This document shows, piece after piece, positions 9,440 through 19,199 of a stretch of DNA of 23,838 nucleotides. The DNA is taken from contig NWUY0300014262.1 in the NCBI GenBank assembly GCA_004151065.3, forward strand, positions 3,236 through 27,073, written 5' to 3'. Each line of letters begins with the position of its first letter. Position 1 is the first letter of the stretch. The translations under genes were made by a program, and so were the position numbers. A model generated the notes under the pieces. It saw nothing but the letters and a program-made list of their open reading frames with translations, ran no database searches and had not been told where the DNA came from. The stretch is from Larix sibirica (taxonomy: Eukaryota > Streptophyta > Pinopsida > Pinales > Pinaceae).

Positions 9440-9760
9440 TTGGGTACAAGGTAGAGTGGAAGTCATAACACTGCACACAACATGTTGCACAAAGGCTAAC
9501 GTAAAAATGTTGTGTGGAGATATGAGTGCATGGAGATATGGACCATGCCAGGGTGAAGTTGCATGCTACACACCACAGGTAGAGGTGTTTGTATGAAGAG
9601 GTGTGGAAAAGGTCGAGGGGAAGACTTAGTGCCACATACCACATAAGAAACAAGGCATGTAGAGGTATTTTCATGTGAAGGTATGGACAAGGCATAGTGG
9701 AAGGGTTAATGTTGCATGCCACACACCACACAAAAATATAAGGCACGAGATCAAGGCATG
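9440..9760. repeat. Degenerate tandem array, ~70-95-bp unit, about four copies
   Basis: Repeated landmarks are a GGTAGAGTGGAAG/GGCATAGTGGAAG-like core followed within about 15-25 bp by GCATGC.ACACACCACA-like sequence, seen near 9448, 9541, 9611 and 9686. Spacing is uneven (about 93, 70 and 75 bp), showing an old array. A 170-codon minus-strand frame spans it (9914-9402), but its Cys/His/Leu-rich, internally repeated composition is what this array gives in any open frame, so I do not call a gene. Confidence 0.6.
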
Positions 9761-10254
9761 TGGATATAGAGATAAGCACAAACTGTGAAGAGCCTTGCAC
9801 ATTGCACAAAAGGCTTAGGCATAAAGCTAAGATCGAAACTTTTGGATGACTAGTGTGCATGTATAACAAGAAGACCAAGGCCTCCATGGCCAACATGATA
9901 GACAACATGGCCACTTAGATGAAGAGATGTGTATAACACAATGAATAGGAGGATGCCACATGGAATCGAGGCTAGCAAACTAACCCTAATCACAATGACT
10001 AAATTTTTTAACTGGAGCTATGCCAAGAGGGCTTCATTGGTATGCAAGAGAAGATAGAGAAGTAGTGGCAACAATTCTTGGAAGTCTCTTGGATTTTTGA
10101 AGGCAATGGAACCATTATAGGTGAGAGCAAATATTGGAGTTTAGATAGGGGAAAAAGAGAAAGGGATACAAGTCATCCCTTGGCCTTCATAATAAAAGGT
10201 AAGAAAGACGACCAAGGTTGAAGATTTCAGATCTCAATGCACCCATTTGCATGA
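9761..10254. other. Non-coding DNA between two degenerate arrays
   Basis: No gene or structured element recognised. The purine-rich plus strand, similar in style to both flanking arrays, suggests it belongs to the same old element. Confidence 0.4.
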
Positions 10255-10480
10255 TCAAAGGACAATTTTGAAGATGGTAAGAAGAAGACTCAAGCATTGA
10301 GTCCATCCACATCTGATGAAAAAATGTCCAAGAACAAAGATATTTTCAAATATGGTTAGAAGACTCAAACACCAAGTCCATCCACATCCCGAGAAAAAAA
10401 TTCCAAGAATAAATGATAGTTTTGAAGTGGTGAGAAGAAGACTTCGCAATCAAGTCCATCCACATCTAGAGCAAGAATGC
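10255..10480. repeat. Degenerate tandem array, 75-78-bp unit, three copies
   Basis: Anchor GTCCATCCACATC occurs at 10301, 10376 and 10454 (spacing 75 and 78 bp), each preceded by a TTTTGAAG.TGGTAAGAAGA-like segment. The minus-strand open frame (10449-10255) simply reads the repeat twice. Confidence 0.8.
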
Positions 10481-11060
10481 CCATGAACACTAAATGGGCA
10501 TGCAACAATTTTAAAAAGAGAGTATGACCCAGAGAAAAAAACAAGTGGTTGTTGGTTCAAATGAAGATGGAAATTGTAGAATAAAAAAGCATTGTTCCAG
10601 AGACAAAGAAGATGAAAGTGAGAATACAAGCTTGTCCCTAGTGGAACATGTAAAAGTAGAACTTAGCTTTATATAATGGTCAATTAGATATTAGACTTAG
10701 GTTTTAATAAAGTCACTTCAGACTTTATATTATTTTGTGCTTTTATGATTTATTGTATTTCTTGATCGATCCCGCATTCATAATGTGGATTGACTTGACC
10801 TCATTGTAACCCTTTAGAAGAAATCTTTCTCATTCTCGTCTAAGCAATACATTACAATAACTCTTCTAGGTTATTTCTTGGTTTCTTTATGTGTTTGATT
10901 TTTGTGATATGGTATGAAATCTTAGTTTGAACCTTAGAATCGTGGAGAGAGTGAATACTTAGGCACCAATAGAGACATATCAAGGGATCGCTAGCGTAGC
11001 ACATCAAAGGATCGAAAGAGTTTTGCCGAAACTAGGTACTGTTTTGTTTTTTTCATTTCA
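10481..11060 (+). other. Possible retrotransposon leader region upstream of gag
   Basis: No coding frame. TGGTATGAAATC at 10910-10921 resembles, with several mismatches, the TGGTATCAGAGC primer-binding site complementary to initiator-Met tRNA found in many plant LTR retrotransposons. It lies about 630 bp upstream of a copia gag fragment on the same strand. No clear LTR end is visible to its left, so this is a weak, position-based suggestion. Confidence 0.25.
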
Positions 11061-11063
11061 AAG

Positions 11064-11157
11064 CAACATAATTGTATGAAATTATATGAATTTGTACAAC
11101 TGTACATAATTGTATGGATGATATGGAATTGTATGAATGTACAAAATTGTATGGACA
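11064..11157. repeat. Short interspersed AATTGTATG.A repeats
   Basis: The motif AATTGTATG(A/G) and close variants recur about five times in under 100 bp, alternating with TGTACA-type segments. This is a low-complexity region. Confidence 0.6.
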
Positions 11158-11541
11158 ACAAAAAAAATAAAAAAAAATTGGGAATTGATCTATACTATCT
11201 TGTTTGACAATTTGTTAACATATCCAAGGAAAAATTTACCACTATGGTGTTGTTTTTTTAGCATATTTGTGTTTTGAGCTATTTGAAGAAGATCTATAAA
11301 GTTTTGTGCATTTTTCCACTGTTAAAGGGATGATGTGTAATTTATTGGGCTGATTGTCAAGCAAATTCATCAAAATCTATGTGTTTTAAAGTTGTTTGTG
11401 GGCATATTTACAAAAAAAATGTGTTTGGTCATAGATATGTGGCTGCTATATTGATTCCGAGCCAGTATCCAAGGGTATTTTCAAGTATTTTCAGCATTTT
11501 ACTCTGTTTCAGTTCATTTAGTGCATTTGAGACTTATCATT

Positions 11542-11929
11542 ATGGCCTTTTTGACCAATATCATGTTGGAACTTAGCCAAAGGTTCTCCATCAACAACTA
11601 CAATATGTGGAAGCAATGTATGTTGGCCAATTTTGGGTATAGATGCTTGGCCAACATTGTCCTAGGTAAAGATGCTCACCCCACAGTTGTGGGTAAATGT
11701 CGGGACAAGTTTGATGAGAGAGACAAAGGAGTAGTAATGATGCTTAAGCTGTCCATGACATATGATATGCTTCATGAGATCTAGACTAGGAAGACTTCAA
11801 CATCCTTCTAGAAATAGTTGAAAGATCTGCACGAGACCTCGAATAAGGGTCAATCCTTCTTCTTGAAGAACATGTTGTTCTCGATTATGATGGATGATGT
11901 TAGATTATTGAGAAATATGCATAAACATA
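11542..11929 (+). pseudogene. Ty1/copia-type retrotransposon gag fragment
   Basis: Starting at the ATG at 11542 the frame reads MAFLTNIMLELSQRFS, then NNYNMWKQCML, NIVLGKDAHPTVVGK, DERDKGVVMMLKLS and, after stops, LKDLHETSNKGQSFFLKNML. This is the N-terminal gag core of plant copia elements (the UBN2/gag_2 type region with its W and the LKDLHE..KG..FFLK pattern), whose product packages element RNA. Three in-frame TAG stops (11782-11784, 11812-11814, 11818-11820) lie where Gln, Trp and Gln are expected, consistent with single C-to-T or G-to-A changes. The frame ends at the N at 11930, so zinc knuckle, protease, integrase and RT are absent. An upstream in-frame ATG at 11521 is less likely to be the original start. 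Confidence 0.8.
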
Positions 11930-11930
11930 N
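11930..11930. other. Single N (probable contig join)
   Basis: One undetermined base separates the plus-strand copia gag from a minus-strand LINE. Both elements are cut off exactly at this base. Confidence 0.8.
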
Positions 11931-13130
11931 TCCCCCTTGAAGAGGCTTTCCATTCATCTCTTTTATTCATTACTAAGGCGTGGAATACTCTTTCTTGTCT
12001 ATTTATGCTCTTTTGGGGAATTTGTTGCCTAACACTTCATATGCCTCCATTTTGGTCTCCTGGATATGCAAAAGAGATGTATTTTATTCTTTAACAAAAT
12101 CCTTCATTGCTTCCCATTTGTTTCTACTCCCCGTCCCTTTACAATTCCAAGAGACCATATTCGTTATTGACCAGTGGATGGGGGAAATACCACTCCATCT
12201 TCACTATTCGACTTCTTCTTGGATTGGTCTCTTTTGAGGATCATTATTGAATGAACTCTCTGTAGTAGTTTGTAACCCTAGAACTTTCTCCTTTGATGCA
12301 ATTTCATCTCTTTTTCCTTCATTTTTTTCTTGCTTGATTTTTTTGAAGGCAACTTTTATTCTTCATATTCCTCCATTTCTTCTTCTAGTTGTTGATGGTC
12401 TTCATCCTCATCATTATTCCACTAGGAGTATCCATTGTCTTCACTTGCAAGGATATGACTTCTAAGGTTGGCCCAAGAGGCGACTAGGTCGTATTGGTTC
12501 ATTTAGATACTTCTTCTAAAACCAATTTCTCTATGACCTTGGTTGAATTCCCCTGAGATGGAGATGTTGGTCCTTGAACTTGAGTATCCTTGAGACTTTT
12601 GTGCCATGATTGAGATAAAACTTGAAAATGGTTGAATTAGGGAACCACATAAGTTGTTAGAGGGGTAGTTGACCTCCCTGCATTCCCTAAAACTTTTCCC
12701 TTTTTTTTTAACTTGTTCCCATTTTTGCAAAATGACCATATTCATGGCAAATTTTGCACTTGAAGGGAATTTGTTCATAATATAGCTTATGAGAGTGAGT
12801 CCATTTATCCATTAAACATTTTATAGCTTCTAAAAGGTCATTTTTCCGCACAAAAGCTTCAATGGGTTTCCTCCTTTTGAAGCAAGGAGTGGTCGAGAAC
12901 CACCATTCAAGCACTTCGAAGTGTTTGGATATCGTGAATTGGCTCACATACGCTTCAAAAGAATGAGGAGTTCACAAAGGTTTGCAGAGATCTTCGCAAA
13001 GCCCTTTACCGAGAAGTAGTTCACCCAGTTGAGAGCTACTTTGGGAGTGAAGGCATTTTTTGAGCAGGCTTCTTAAAGCTTTCTCTCCACATTCTCTTTT
13101 ATGGGGGTGGGTTTTCCCTTGTGGTTTTTT
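11931..13130 (-). pseudogene. LINE fragment: end of ORF1 (zinc knuckle) and start of ORF2
   Basis: On the minus strand, pieces of an ORF1-type protein appear from about 13130 (ACSKNAFTPKVALNWVNYF, then VLEWWF, KCLMDKWTHSHKLYYEQ) to a zinc knuckle, CKICHEYGHFAK, at about 12770-12720, whose last Cys is replaced or lost by a frameshift. A hydrophilic Lys/Glu-rich tail follows. Near 12160-12030 a new frame reads MVSWNCKGTGSRNKWEAMKD and, after one stop, IQETKME. WNxxG and QETK are the first catalytic motifs of the apurinic-type endonuclease that opens LINE ORF2. Coding-like sequence continues to 11931 and stops at the N. Multiple stops and frameshifts show a dead copy. It belongs to a different family from the LINE at 15869-21598, judged by the endonuclease start. 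Confidence 0.75.
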
Positions 13131-13580
13131 CCCTCTTTCCCAAATTCCAGAGTATTTTTATGTGTGCATGGGTACCTAATATGGTTGCAAATTAGTGGGA
13201 CCCGTTTTTTATTTTTTATTTTTCACCTATTTAGGCTTATGGGAGGGTGTTAGAGCAAATAACCCTCTACCTAGCTACCTAGTCCTTGACCTGATGACTC
13301 TAGTGGGACAAACCCCATCCAAATTGACCACTTGACTCAACCATGAGATACATTCATAGTTTTGGGGGCACATTCCTTGATTTGGGGGTGCATTGCTTGA
13401 TTCTAGGAATTGTTCCATGATTTTAGGAGTGATTGAGCCTGTAATTGGTTGAGGACTAGATGCACTCCACTAATCTAGGTCCTAAATGACCCTCACTACC
13501 CCTAACAAACCCTAAGCACCCCATTTGAGAGATTTTAGGGATTTGCAATCAATTGCTTGCAAATAACTTAGTCAAAACTA
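13131..13580. other. Non-coding DNA upstream of the SmD3 segment
   Basis: No gene recognised. It may include the 5' part of the neighbouring minus-strand LINE. It is absent from the second SmD3 copy, whose similarity begins exactly at the base matching 13581. Confidence 0.5.
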
Positions 13581-14523
13581 GTGATTGGGGAGTCTTGGGT
13601 TAGCTAAACTCAATGTAGCTGAGTGAGCATGGCTATCTGAGGGTCTTTGGCTCTAGTTAATACTATCTAGCCTCTTAGCATTGAATTAGCAATTCGAATA
13701 ACCTCGTGACCTAATTTGAATTGCCCTGCTATTTATACTGTTCACCTCCATTCATTCAAGTTAATGAAATACATCATTCTTTTCTTCTTACTTGCTTATA
13801 GTTTTTGTGTAATGATTTATGATATCTCATTTTTTATTTGTTACATGATTAGTTGGTTGTTGATTTAATTTTCATAGTATGTCTCTCTTGTTTATGTGCC
13901 TAGATCTATATGCTCAAATTTTATAGCCTTATGTTTCCAGGTGTCAACCTTAGATCTCACCCATCTACCTTAAATGGATCCAACCAACTTACTAACTCAT
14001 TGAACCAATCATTGAAAGCATATAAGAGGTTGTTAAGGAAAGTCTCCTTGCATAACTACGAAAGTGTGCACTAAGGATGAAGGCAAGAGTCCCATGTTTT
14101 CTTATGTCAATATAAATGTCAGCCCTTGCTTCCTCAACTATCCCATTCATGTCCTAAGGTGTAGATTCACACAAGAGGAGGAGCAAGTAGGTTAAGTCTT
14201 TCCCTTCTTAGCATTAGATGGTCATAATCATCTATCACCCCATATTCAAATATCCAACTAAAGACAAAAACAAAAAAATAATTAGAAGAAATGAAAGAGG
14301 CACTAATTAATAATTCTTAAGAGGAACTTTGACTCATACTTACAATCACATAAAACAATACCATCATCAACACTGCAATCGAATGAATGATCATTCCAAT
14401 TAAGTGATCACCTGTTTTTACAAATTCAATTTTATCAACCATGCATATTTAATTAAAAAAAAAACCAAAACATTGAAGTGAAGATCCTTCTAATCCCATT
14501 GTGTGATCAAAGCCTTCAAAGTT

Positions 14524-14742
14524 TTTAATATAAACACAAGGAGGGAAAGGAAAGGAAATCTCCAGAACGAAGTTTTCGTAATGTCGTTTATGCATTCAGT
14601 AAGGTAGTTAGTTCTACACGGAGGGGGGAATTCTGGGAGCACCACAACAAAAGTACCAGGGGTTAAAAATCACGCTGCAAAAGACTTTATCTAGGGTTCA
14701 GGGTTTTATCTGGGTTGTAGGGTTTTTGAGCAGTGGGAAAAA
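14524..14742 (+). promoter_or_regulatory. Putative SmD3 core promoter and leader with telo-box
   Basis: A TATA-like TTAATATAAA lies at about 14525-14534. The leader before the ATG contains TAGGGTTT at 14718-14725, the reverse of the AAACCCTA telo-box, with two related AGGGTT/GGGTTTT elements just upstream. Telo-boxes are common near the start of plant genes for translation and RNA-processing components, which fits SmD3. The transcription start is inferred, not shown. Confidence 0.45.
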
Positions 14743-14901
14743 ATGAGCAGAAGTTTGGGGATCCCTGTGAAGCTGCTTCACGAGGCAGCCGGGCATGTGG
14801 TGACGGTTGAGTTGAAGAGCGGGGAGCTATACCGAGGCAACATGATCGAATGCGAAGATAACTGGAATTGCCAGCTCGAGGGCATCACCTACACTGCCAA
14901 G
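14743..14901 (+). CDS. SmD3: Spliceosomal core protein SmD3, exon 1 (copy 1)
   Basis: ATG at 14743 opens 53 codons ending at a phase-0 donor AAG|GTATAT. The peptide [15 protein letters not shown] followed by [20 protein letters not shown] and [17 protein letters not shown] is the Sm1 motif region of SmD3. SmD3 is one of the seven Sm proteins that form the ring on U1, U2, U4 and U5 snRNA in the nucleus for pre-mRNA splicing. A plant SmD3 has a further Sm2 motif and a Gly/Arg-rich tail in later exons; these are not found between 14902 and 15867. The [10 protein letters not shown] and EDNWNCQ signatures make the assignment firm. From memory the Gly in LEGIT is Asp in some angiosperms. An antisense LINE follows in what would be the first intron. 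Confidence 0.93.
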
Positions 14902-15867
14902 GTATATAACTGATACCTACTTCCATTTAAATCCGTTTAGCTGTTTGGGGTTTATATGGGCGGAGGTTTAGGGTGAGTGACATTTTTACTTAGTGATATT
15001 TTCATGGTTCAAGGTTTTGTTTTCTAGAAAAAATGCAATGTGTGAGAGAGGTGCATGTCTTGAGAATGACCTCCTTGATATAATAACTGACATTGGCACT
15101 CTTCACATTTGAAGCAATTAGTTGTAGAATACACTTTCAACTGAATCCTAAACATATGTTTTTGTTTTCGTTTACTTCGAAAGAATTTATATGAACTTGT
15201 GCCTACATTCAAATCCGTGCATTGTCCAGAGCTTTTTTTGACACGTTGTTATGTTCTTGAAGCTTCCTTGTTTATTCTTTCAATACATAGTCCATCATTT
15301 CGATGACTTATGATCGAGATTCGATAATAGTGAAGTCTTCTCGTATCTTAATTCCTCATTTTTTTGAAGGGATGGATTTGGGTTCTGCAAAGTTTCCTTT
15401 TGTTTTAATCCTGGTCCAACAGAGAGAGAGAGTCATATTTGCAACTTTTCAGTTTGAGAAAATTTGTCACTCGCTGCCATTTTTGTTGTCAGTCATGCTT
15501 TACTGTAGCATAAACTGTAACGATCCATTTCCTGTCATAGTCCATCAGCAGGGAATAACATACCATTTCGATGGAAAAGGTACGTTTTCAGAGATTGTCT
15601 AATGCTGCAGGTTGCCATTTTTTGTACTTAACATCCGTACTATTTTCTTTAATGCCTCCATAGACTGATTGGTGAGTGAAGATAATCCGACAACTTGGTT
15701 TGTGCCAGAAGATTGTAAGTCATGGATGTTAATGATACATAGATTGTATGGCCTCATGGGCGGTGTGTCCCAATTCTGTATAAGATCTCTGCAGGGATCA
15801 TTAGAGAAGGCATTTATGACGGACTGGATTGTTAACATTGTACTCCAAAAAATTGGAGCTTATTATT
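14902..15867 (+). other. SmD3 intron 1 sequence (copy 1), incomplete
   Basis: It begins GTATATAAC and has no convincing exon. GATGGAAAAGGTACG near 15571 superficially resembles the expected start of SmD3 exon 2 (DGK) but lacks an acceptor and the following sequence does not match. Short frames at 15303-15602, 15669-15920 and, on the minus strand, 15212-15024 and 15838-15599 carry no motif. The stretch ends at the N at 15868, next to the 3' end of a minus-strand LINE. Confidence 0.6.
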
Positions 15868-15868
15868 N
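15868..15868. other. Single N at the LINE 3' boundary
   Basis: One undetermined base lies between SmD3 intron sequence and what appears to be the LINE 3' end. On the LINE strand the bases after the N read AATAATAA, so a short A-rich tail may have been disrupted here. Confidence 0.7.
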
Positions 15869-16435
15869 CTTAAGTAGCCACCACAGGGATCAAAACTCTT
15901 CGGTCACCATCAACCCATAAACAGAAAAGGAGATCAGCAATATCACATCCTGAACAGAGCTATTAGGGCTGAACCATTACTATCAGCAGTCAGGGAAACT
16001 ACTATCAAACAGAACACTAAGTAAGCCGAGAGAGCAAGGCATTAAGATCCCCATGACAAAGAAGTAAGCCGAGAGATCAGGCATTACCAAGTTACAATCC
16101 AACATCAACAAGCCAAAAGACAACCCGCTGAAACCAAAACAGTCTAAAAAGGATAAAGCGAAGCAGAGCAGCCAAAGTCACCATAACCAACAGATAGAGG
16201 TCTACATCCCATAACCAAACAGAGGTCTACACCCGCATTCATTACAAAAGACCACCATAATGCACCAACCAAAAAAGTTCCCCATGAACATATGTAGTAG
16301 AGAGCCGAACCAGCTCGACGACACGTCCAGAGATTCATCCCGTCGATCCCGCCTCATCATCAATGTTAATGACCCGTGTAGCTTCCATCTCACATCCTTG
16401 CCATGAGATCAATAACCTTCGGGTTATCCACTTTC

Positions 16436-16927
16436 TTAGGACGAGTTAAGAAAGAAATACCCAAATCCGCCGACAATGGCATCCAGCTTCATAGTGGATC
16501 CAGATGGGTTTCCTCCACATGATCCTTGCAGTTTCTCCTCCAGTTTTTTCAGATGTTGCGAGTCCTCCAGAATGTCAACCCGAGCCTCCAGGGTCTGAGC
16601 AATGAGAGTTTTCGTGACCCAGAGCTGTGACCACCGCTCTGTTATAAAGAGCCATACGCCTCTGGTGTTCCTGGATCATGGATCCAGTCTCCATAGCCAC
16701 AGCTTCAGCGGCAGTTCCTGTTCTCCCACCATTCTCCATAAATTCTCTTCCATCTCCTCTAACTCCCTTTGTAACGGTCAGGAAAAAGACAACGGAAGAA
16801 CACCGCAGTCGAAGCACTCTCCACTGCTCCTGGCTAGGACGGTCTGGGCTTCAGATCCCCGGTACAAATTGCTCGGTTCACCCTGCCATGACTGACCCCG
16901 ACGAGCAGGGCGACCCCTCGGAGGCAT
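16436..16927 (-). pseudogene. Decayed ORF downstream of LINE RNase H, gag/ORF1-like start
   Basis: From an ATG at 16927 on the minus strand a 164-codon frame has only two internal stops (codon 50 and about codon 83). It begins MPPRGRPARRGQSW, a basic Pro/Arg/Gly start like many retroelement nucleic-acid-binding proteins. Heptad-like stretches follow, such as LQRELEEMEENLW and LEARVDILEDSQHLKKLEEK. An overlapping frame (16817-16575) is open for 80 codons, so a frameshift inside the original gene is likely. LINEs normally have nothing after ORF2, so this may be a separate element's gag fused to the LINE, or a true extra ORF. I cannot name the family. Confidence 0.45.
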
Positions 16928-17329
16928 TCTCTTAACACAAACTTCCCACACTCACCCCCAGCAGGAAACCACAATTGAACTCAGCAAGCACAAACCTTCT
17001 CAAACTGATCACAGAAATGTCGTGAACCGACCCTGTAGGGATAATTTAAAGGCCAGGGCCACTTGCAACCATTAAATTACCCATAATGATACAGCTCTGT
17101 AATAATGCCCGCGTCCTTGGAAAACGTCATAGATCATATCCCTGATCATCAACCTCCATCTGAATCGTGGGGAATCGATTACCAGTCTCCATCCCACACT
17201 TCAGATCCCGATCATCATTGTCTCATGGATGAATAACAGAGTGAAGGACGAGCCGTTAACTTTCCAAATGATTCACATAAGGCCTCCATTACTCTTGCAA
17301 GCGTAGTATCCCATCTATTAAAAACCATC

Positions 17330-17860
17330 ACTTCACATTACTTCAAATGAATGCCAGCACATCGCCCATCGCACAAATGTCGCTTTCAGCAATTCGCAGA
17401 CATCTATCCCGACACGTGCTCGTTGGCATGTTGAGGGCCTCACCCTCCATCCCTCATCACGGCAGCTGGCACCCTGGTTTGCGAGCACGTCAGCCAAGCA
17501 GTTTGCACTACGCCTTACGTGGTAAAAGGTGACGAGGTCATCGATTGTTATAATATTTTCTAAGCATGTCAACCGCCACACAGCCTCCAAGCAGGGGCCA
17601 ACTTGCGCTCAAGTCCCGTTAACCAACTGGTGGCTAGCTGAATAATTAATTTGGAGTCCCCCTCCACGTGGAGACATTTGATGCCACGTCGAGCGCCATG
17701 CAAACCCTGTAGCATCGCCTCACACTTGGCCACATTATTGGTTTCCAGGCCCAGATGGCCATAGTAACTAAACAGAACACTCCCTTTGTCATCCCGCGAC
17801 ACCACCATACCCAGCATTCCCAGGATTACCCTTTGACGCTCCATCGAAGTTGAGCTTAAG
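17330..17860 (-). pseudogene. LINE RNase H domain (RVT_3 type), catalytic Glu lost
   Basis: The minus strand reads LKLNFDGASKGNPGNAGYGG, then after a frameshift RDDKGSVLFSYYGHLG, ETNNVAKCEAMLQGL, HVEGDSKLIIQL and, in a third frame, the final VRRSANCLADVLANQG. The first (FDG) and third (EGDS) catalytic Asp residues are present. The second acidic position, usually Glu in an AExEA-type motif, reads Lys (VAKCEA), a single G-to-A change. This domain would remove RNA from the RNA:DNA hybrid during element copying. Confidence 0.85.
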
Positions 17861-18246
17861 CCAGCCAGGTAAAGGTGCAGACCAACCACCGGACTCTCCA
17901 TGGAAGTTCGCCAGGAGACTTCTCCGATATGGTTAGGTGGCGCCCCAATGCCCCATTGTTTCAAAATACTTACTTCATTCGCGGTAAGTTCAATCCTCTC
18001 ATTCCACAAGTTAATTGCAGAGTCTCTATAATGCCCTTGAATTTGATCCAAATAACAGTGCAATTCTGAAGTTTTCCTGTGAAAATTCTTTGATTACGTT
18101 CCTTCCACATCCCACAAAAGAAAACCAGGGAATAGTTCCCAGATTCTATTAAGGATTCTCCCCTGGAAGGATCCTTCCTCCAACACCTTGAATCGAACCC
18201 GCGGGTCAGTTCGAAGTCTATCCGACATACGGAAGATCGGGCTCCC

Positions 18247-18992
18247 TTATCCCAGAGTTCGGAGGAGAACTGCACTCATCAAGAAGATGGCAATCGTTTC
18301 CCCATGATTCCCACAGAGAATGCAATAAGAGGGTCCCTCAAAGCCCCACTTCGTAAGGTATTCCCACGTCAAAATTTTCCCTTTCAGCACCAACCAGAGG
18401 AAGAGGGTAATTTTAGGCCAGAGTTTAGCATCCCAAAGGTGCTTCCAAACTTTCAAAATAGGCTTATCATGACCACCCTGAATGTAATAAGCCTCTTTCA
18501 TGGTGAACATACCTTTCGGCCGATGCCCCCAACGCAACAGGTCCAACCCAACTGAAATTTGATCTGACGTTGTTGCAAAGTTTCATGGATGCTATTTCCA
18601 ATCTCTCCCCATAGGTATCCATCCACCAATTCAGAGGCTTCCACACCGAAACCCTCTATCATTCGGTTCCTCCTGCCAATAATGCTCAATCATCTGCCAA
18701 TCATGGTTAAAAGCGGTGATCCGAGGGATATCTTCACCAAAGTTAGAAAGGGGCGTTCTTGTTGCCATGCATCAGACCACAGATTAGCTGATGATCCTTG
18801 TCTGACCTCCCAAAAACTGTGTTTTCTTATCATATCACCCCTTTCTAGCCATGTTCCAAATTGCGACCCCTGTTCCAGGCCCATCCATCCTAACCCAGTC
18901 CTTGTTTTCAAATCTAGAGCATACTTCTTTCCCCAAAACTGCCCATTGCTCGTTAGTATGATTGAGCCACCTCCACCAAATCTTGCTCCCAC
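18247..18992 (-). pseudogene. LINE ORF2 C-terminal part with RT zinc-binding domain
   Basis: The piece 18992-18690 reads HSFWEVRQGSSANLWSDAWQ. The piece 18546-18247 reads FTMKEAYYIQGG, KVWKHLWDAKLWPKITLFLW and then CILCGNHGET, the C-x2-C half of the zinc-binding domain that follows RT in plant LINEs. The H-x4-C half (HLLDEC) appears in the next frame, so a frameshift splits the zinc finger. A linker of this protein (KERNQRIFTGKLQNC) continues at about 18110-18050. Confidence 0.85.
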
Positions 18993-19199
18993 ACAATGCT
19001 CATCTTCTCAGGATCCCGTAGCCAAGCCCCCTTCAGGTTTAGATTTACACAGAGTCTCCCAATCCACCAGGGGCCATTTTCTATGTTCCTGTAGTGCCTC
19101 CCCAAAGGAAGGAGCATTGGATATCTCTGATGTCCTTCAGGACGATTTAGGAGCCGATAACACAGAAAAGAGGTAAGAGGCATCGCTTGAAGCACGTTT

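Larger units (their letters stand above)
13581..14904 (+). repeat. 1,324-bp segmental duplicate, copy 1 (SmD3 promoter and exon 1)
   Basis: Matches 22515-23838 at a constant offset of 8,934 bp with no indel. The two differences I find are G13881 versus A22815 and A14441 versus G23375. The segment holds upstream DNA, the putative promoter and leader, the whole first coding exon and the first three intron bases. The match ends only because the window ends. Confidence 0.95.

Noticed and set aside
9402-9914. 170-codon minus-strand open frame rich in Cys, His and Leu
   Set aside because: It spans a degenerate tandem array; the peptide is internally repeated and low in complexity, as expected from the DNA repeat alone.
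15565-15602. GATGGAAAAGGTACG as the start of SmD3 exon 2
   Set aside because: No AG acceptor directly before it, and the following codons do not give the expected SmD3 Sm2 sequence.
15303-15920. 99- and 83-codon plus-strand frames in the SmD3 intron
   Set aside because: No domain or splice support, and the second frame crosses the N at 15868.
18304-19176. Long plus-strand frames (83 and 195 codons) within the LINE
   Set aside because: They are antisense shadows of the minus-strand LINE ORF2, whose domains are clear.
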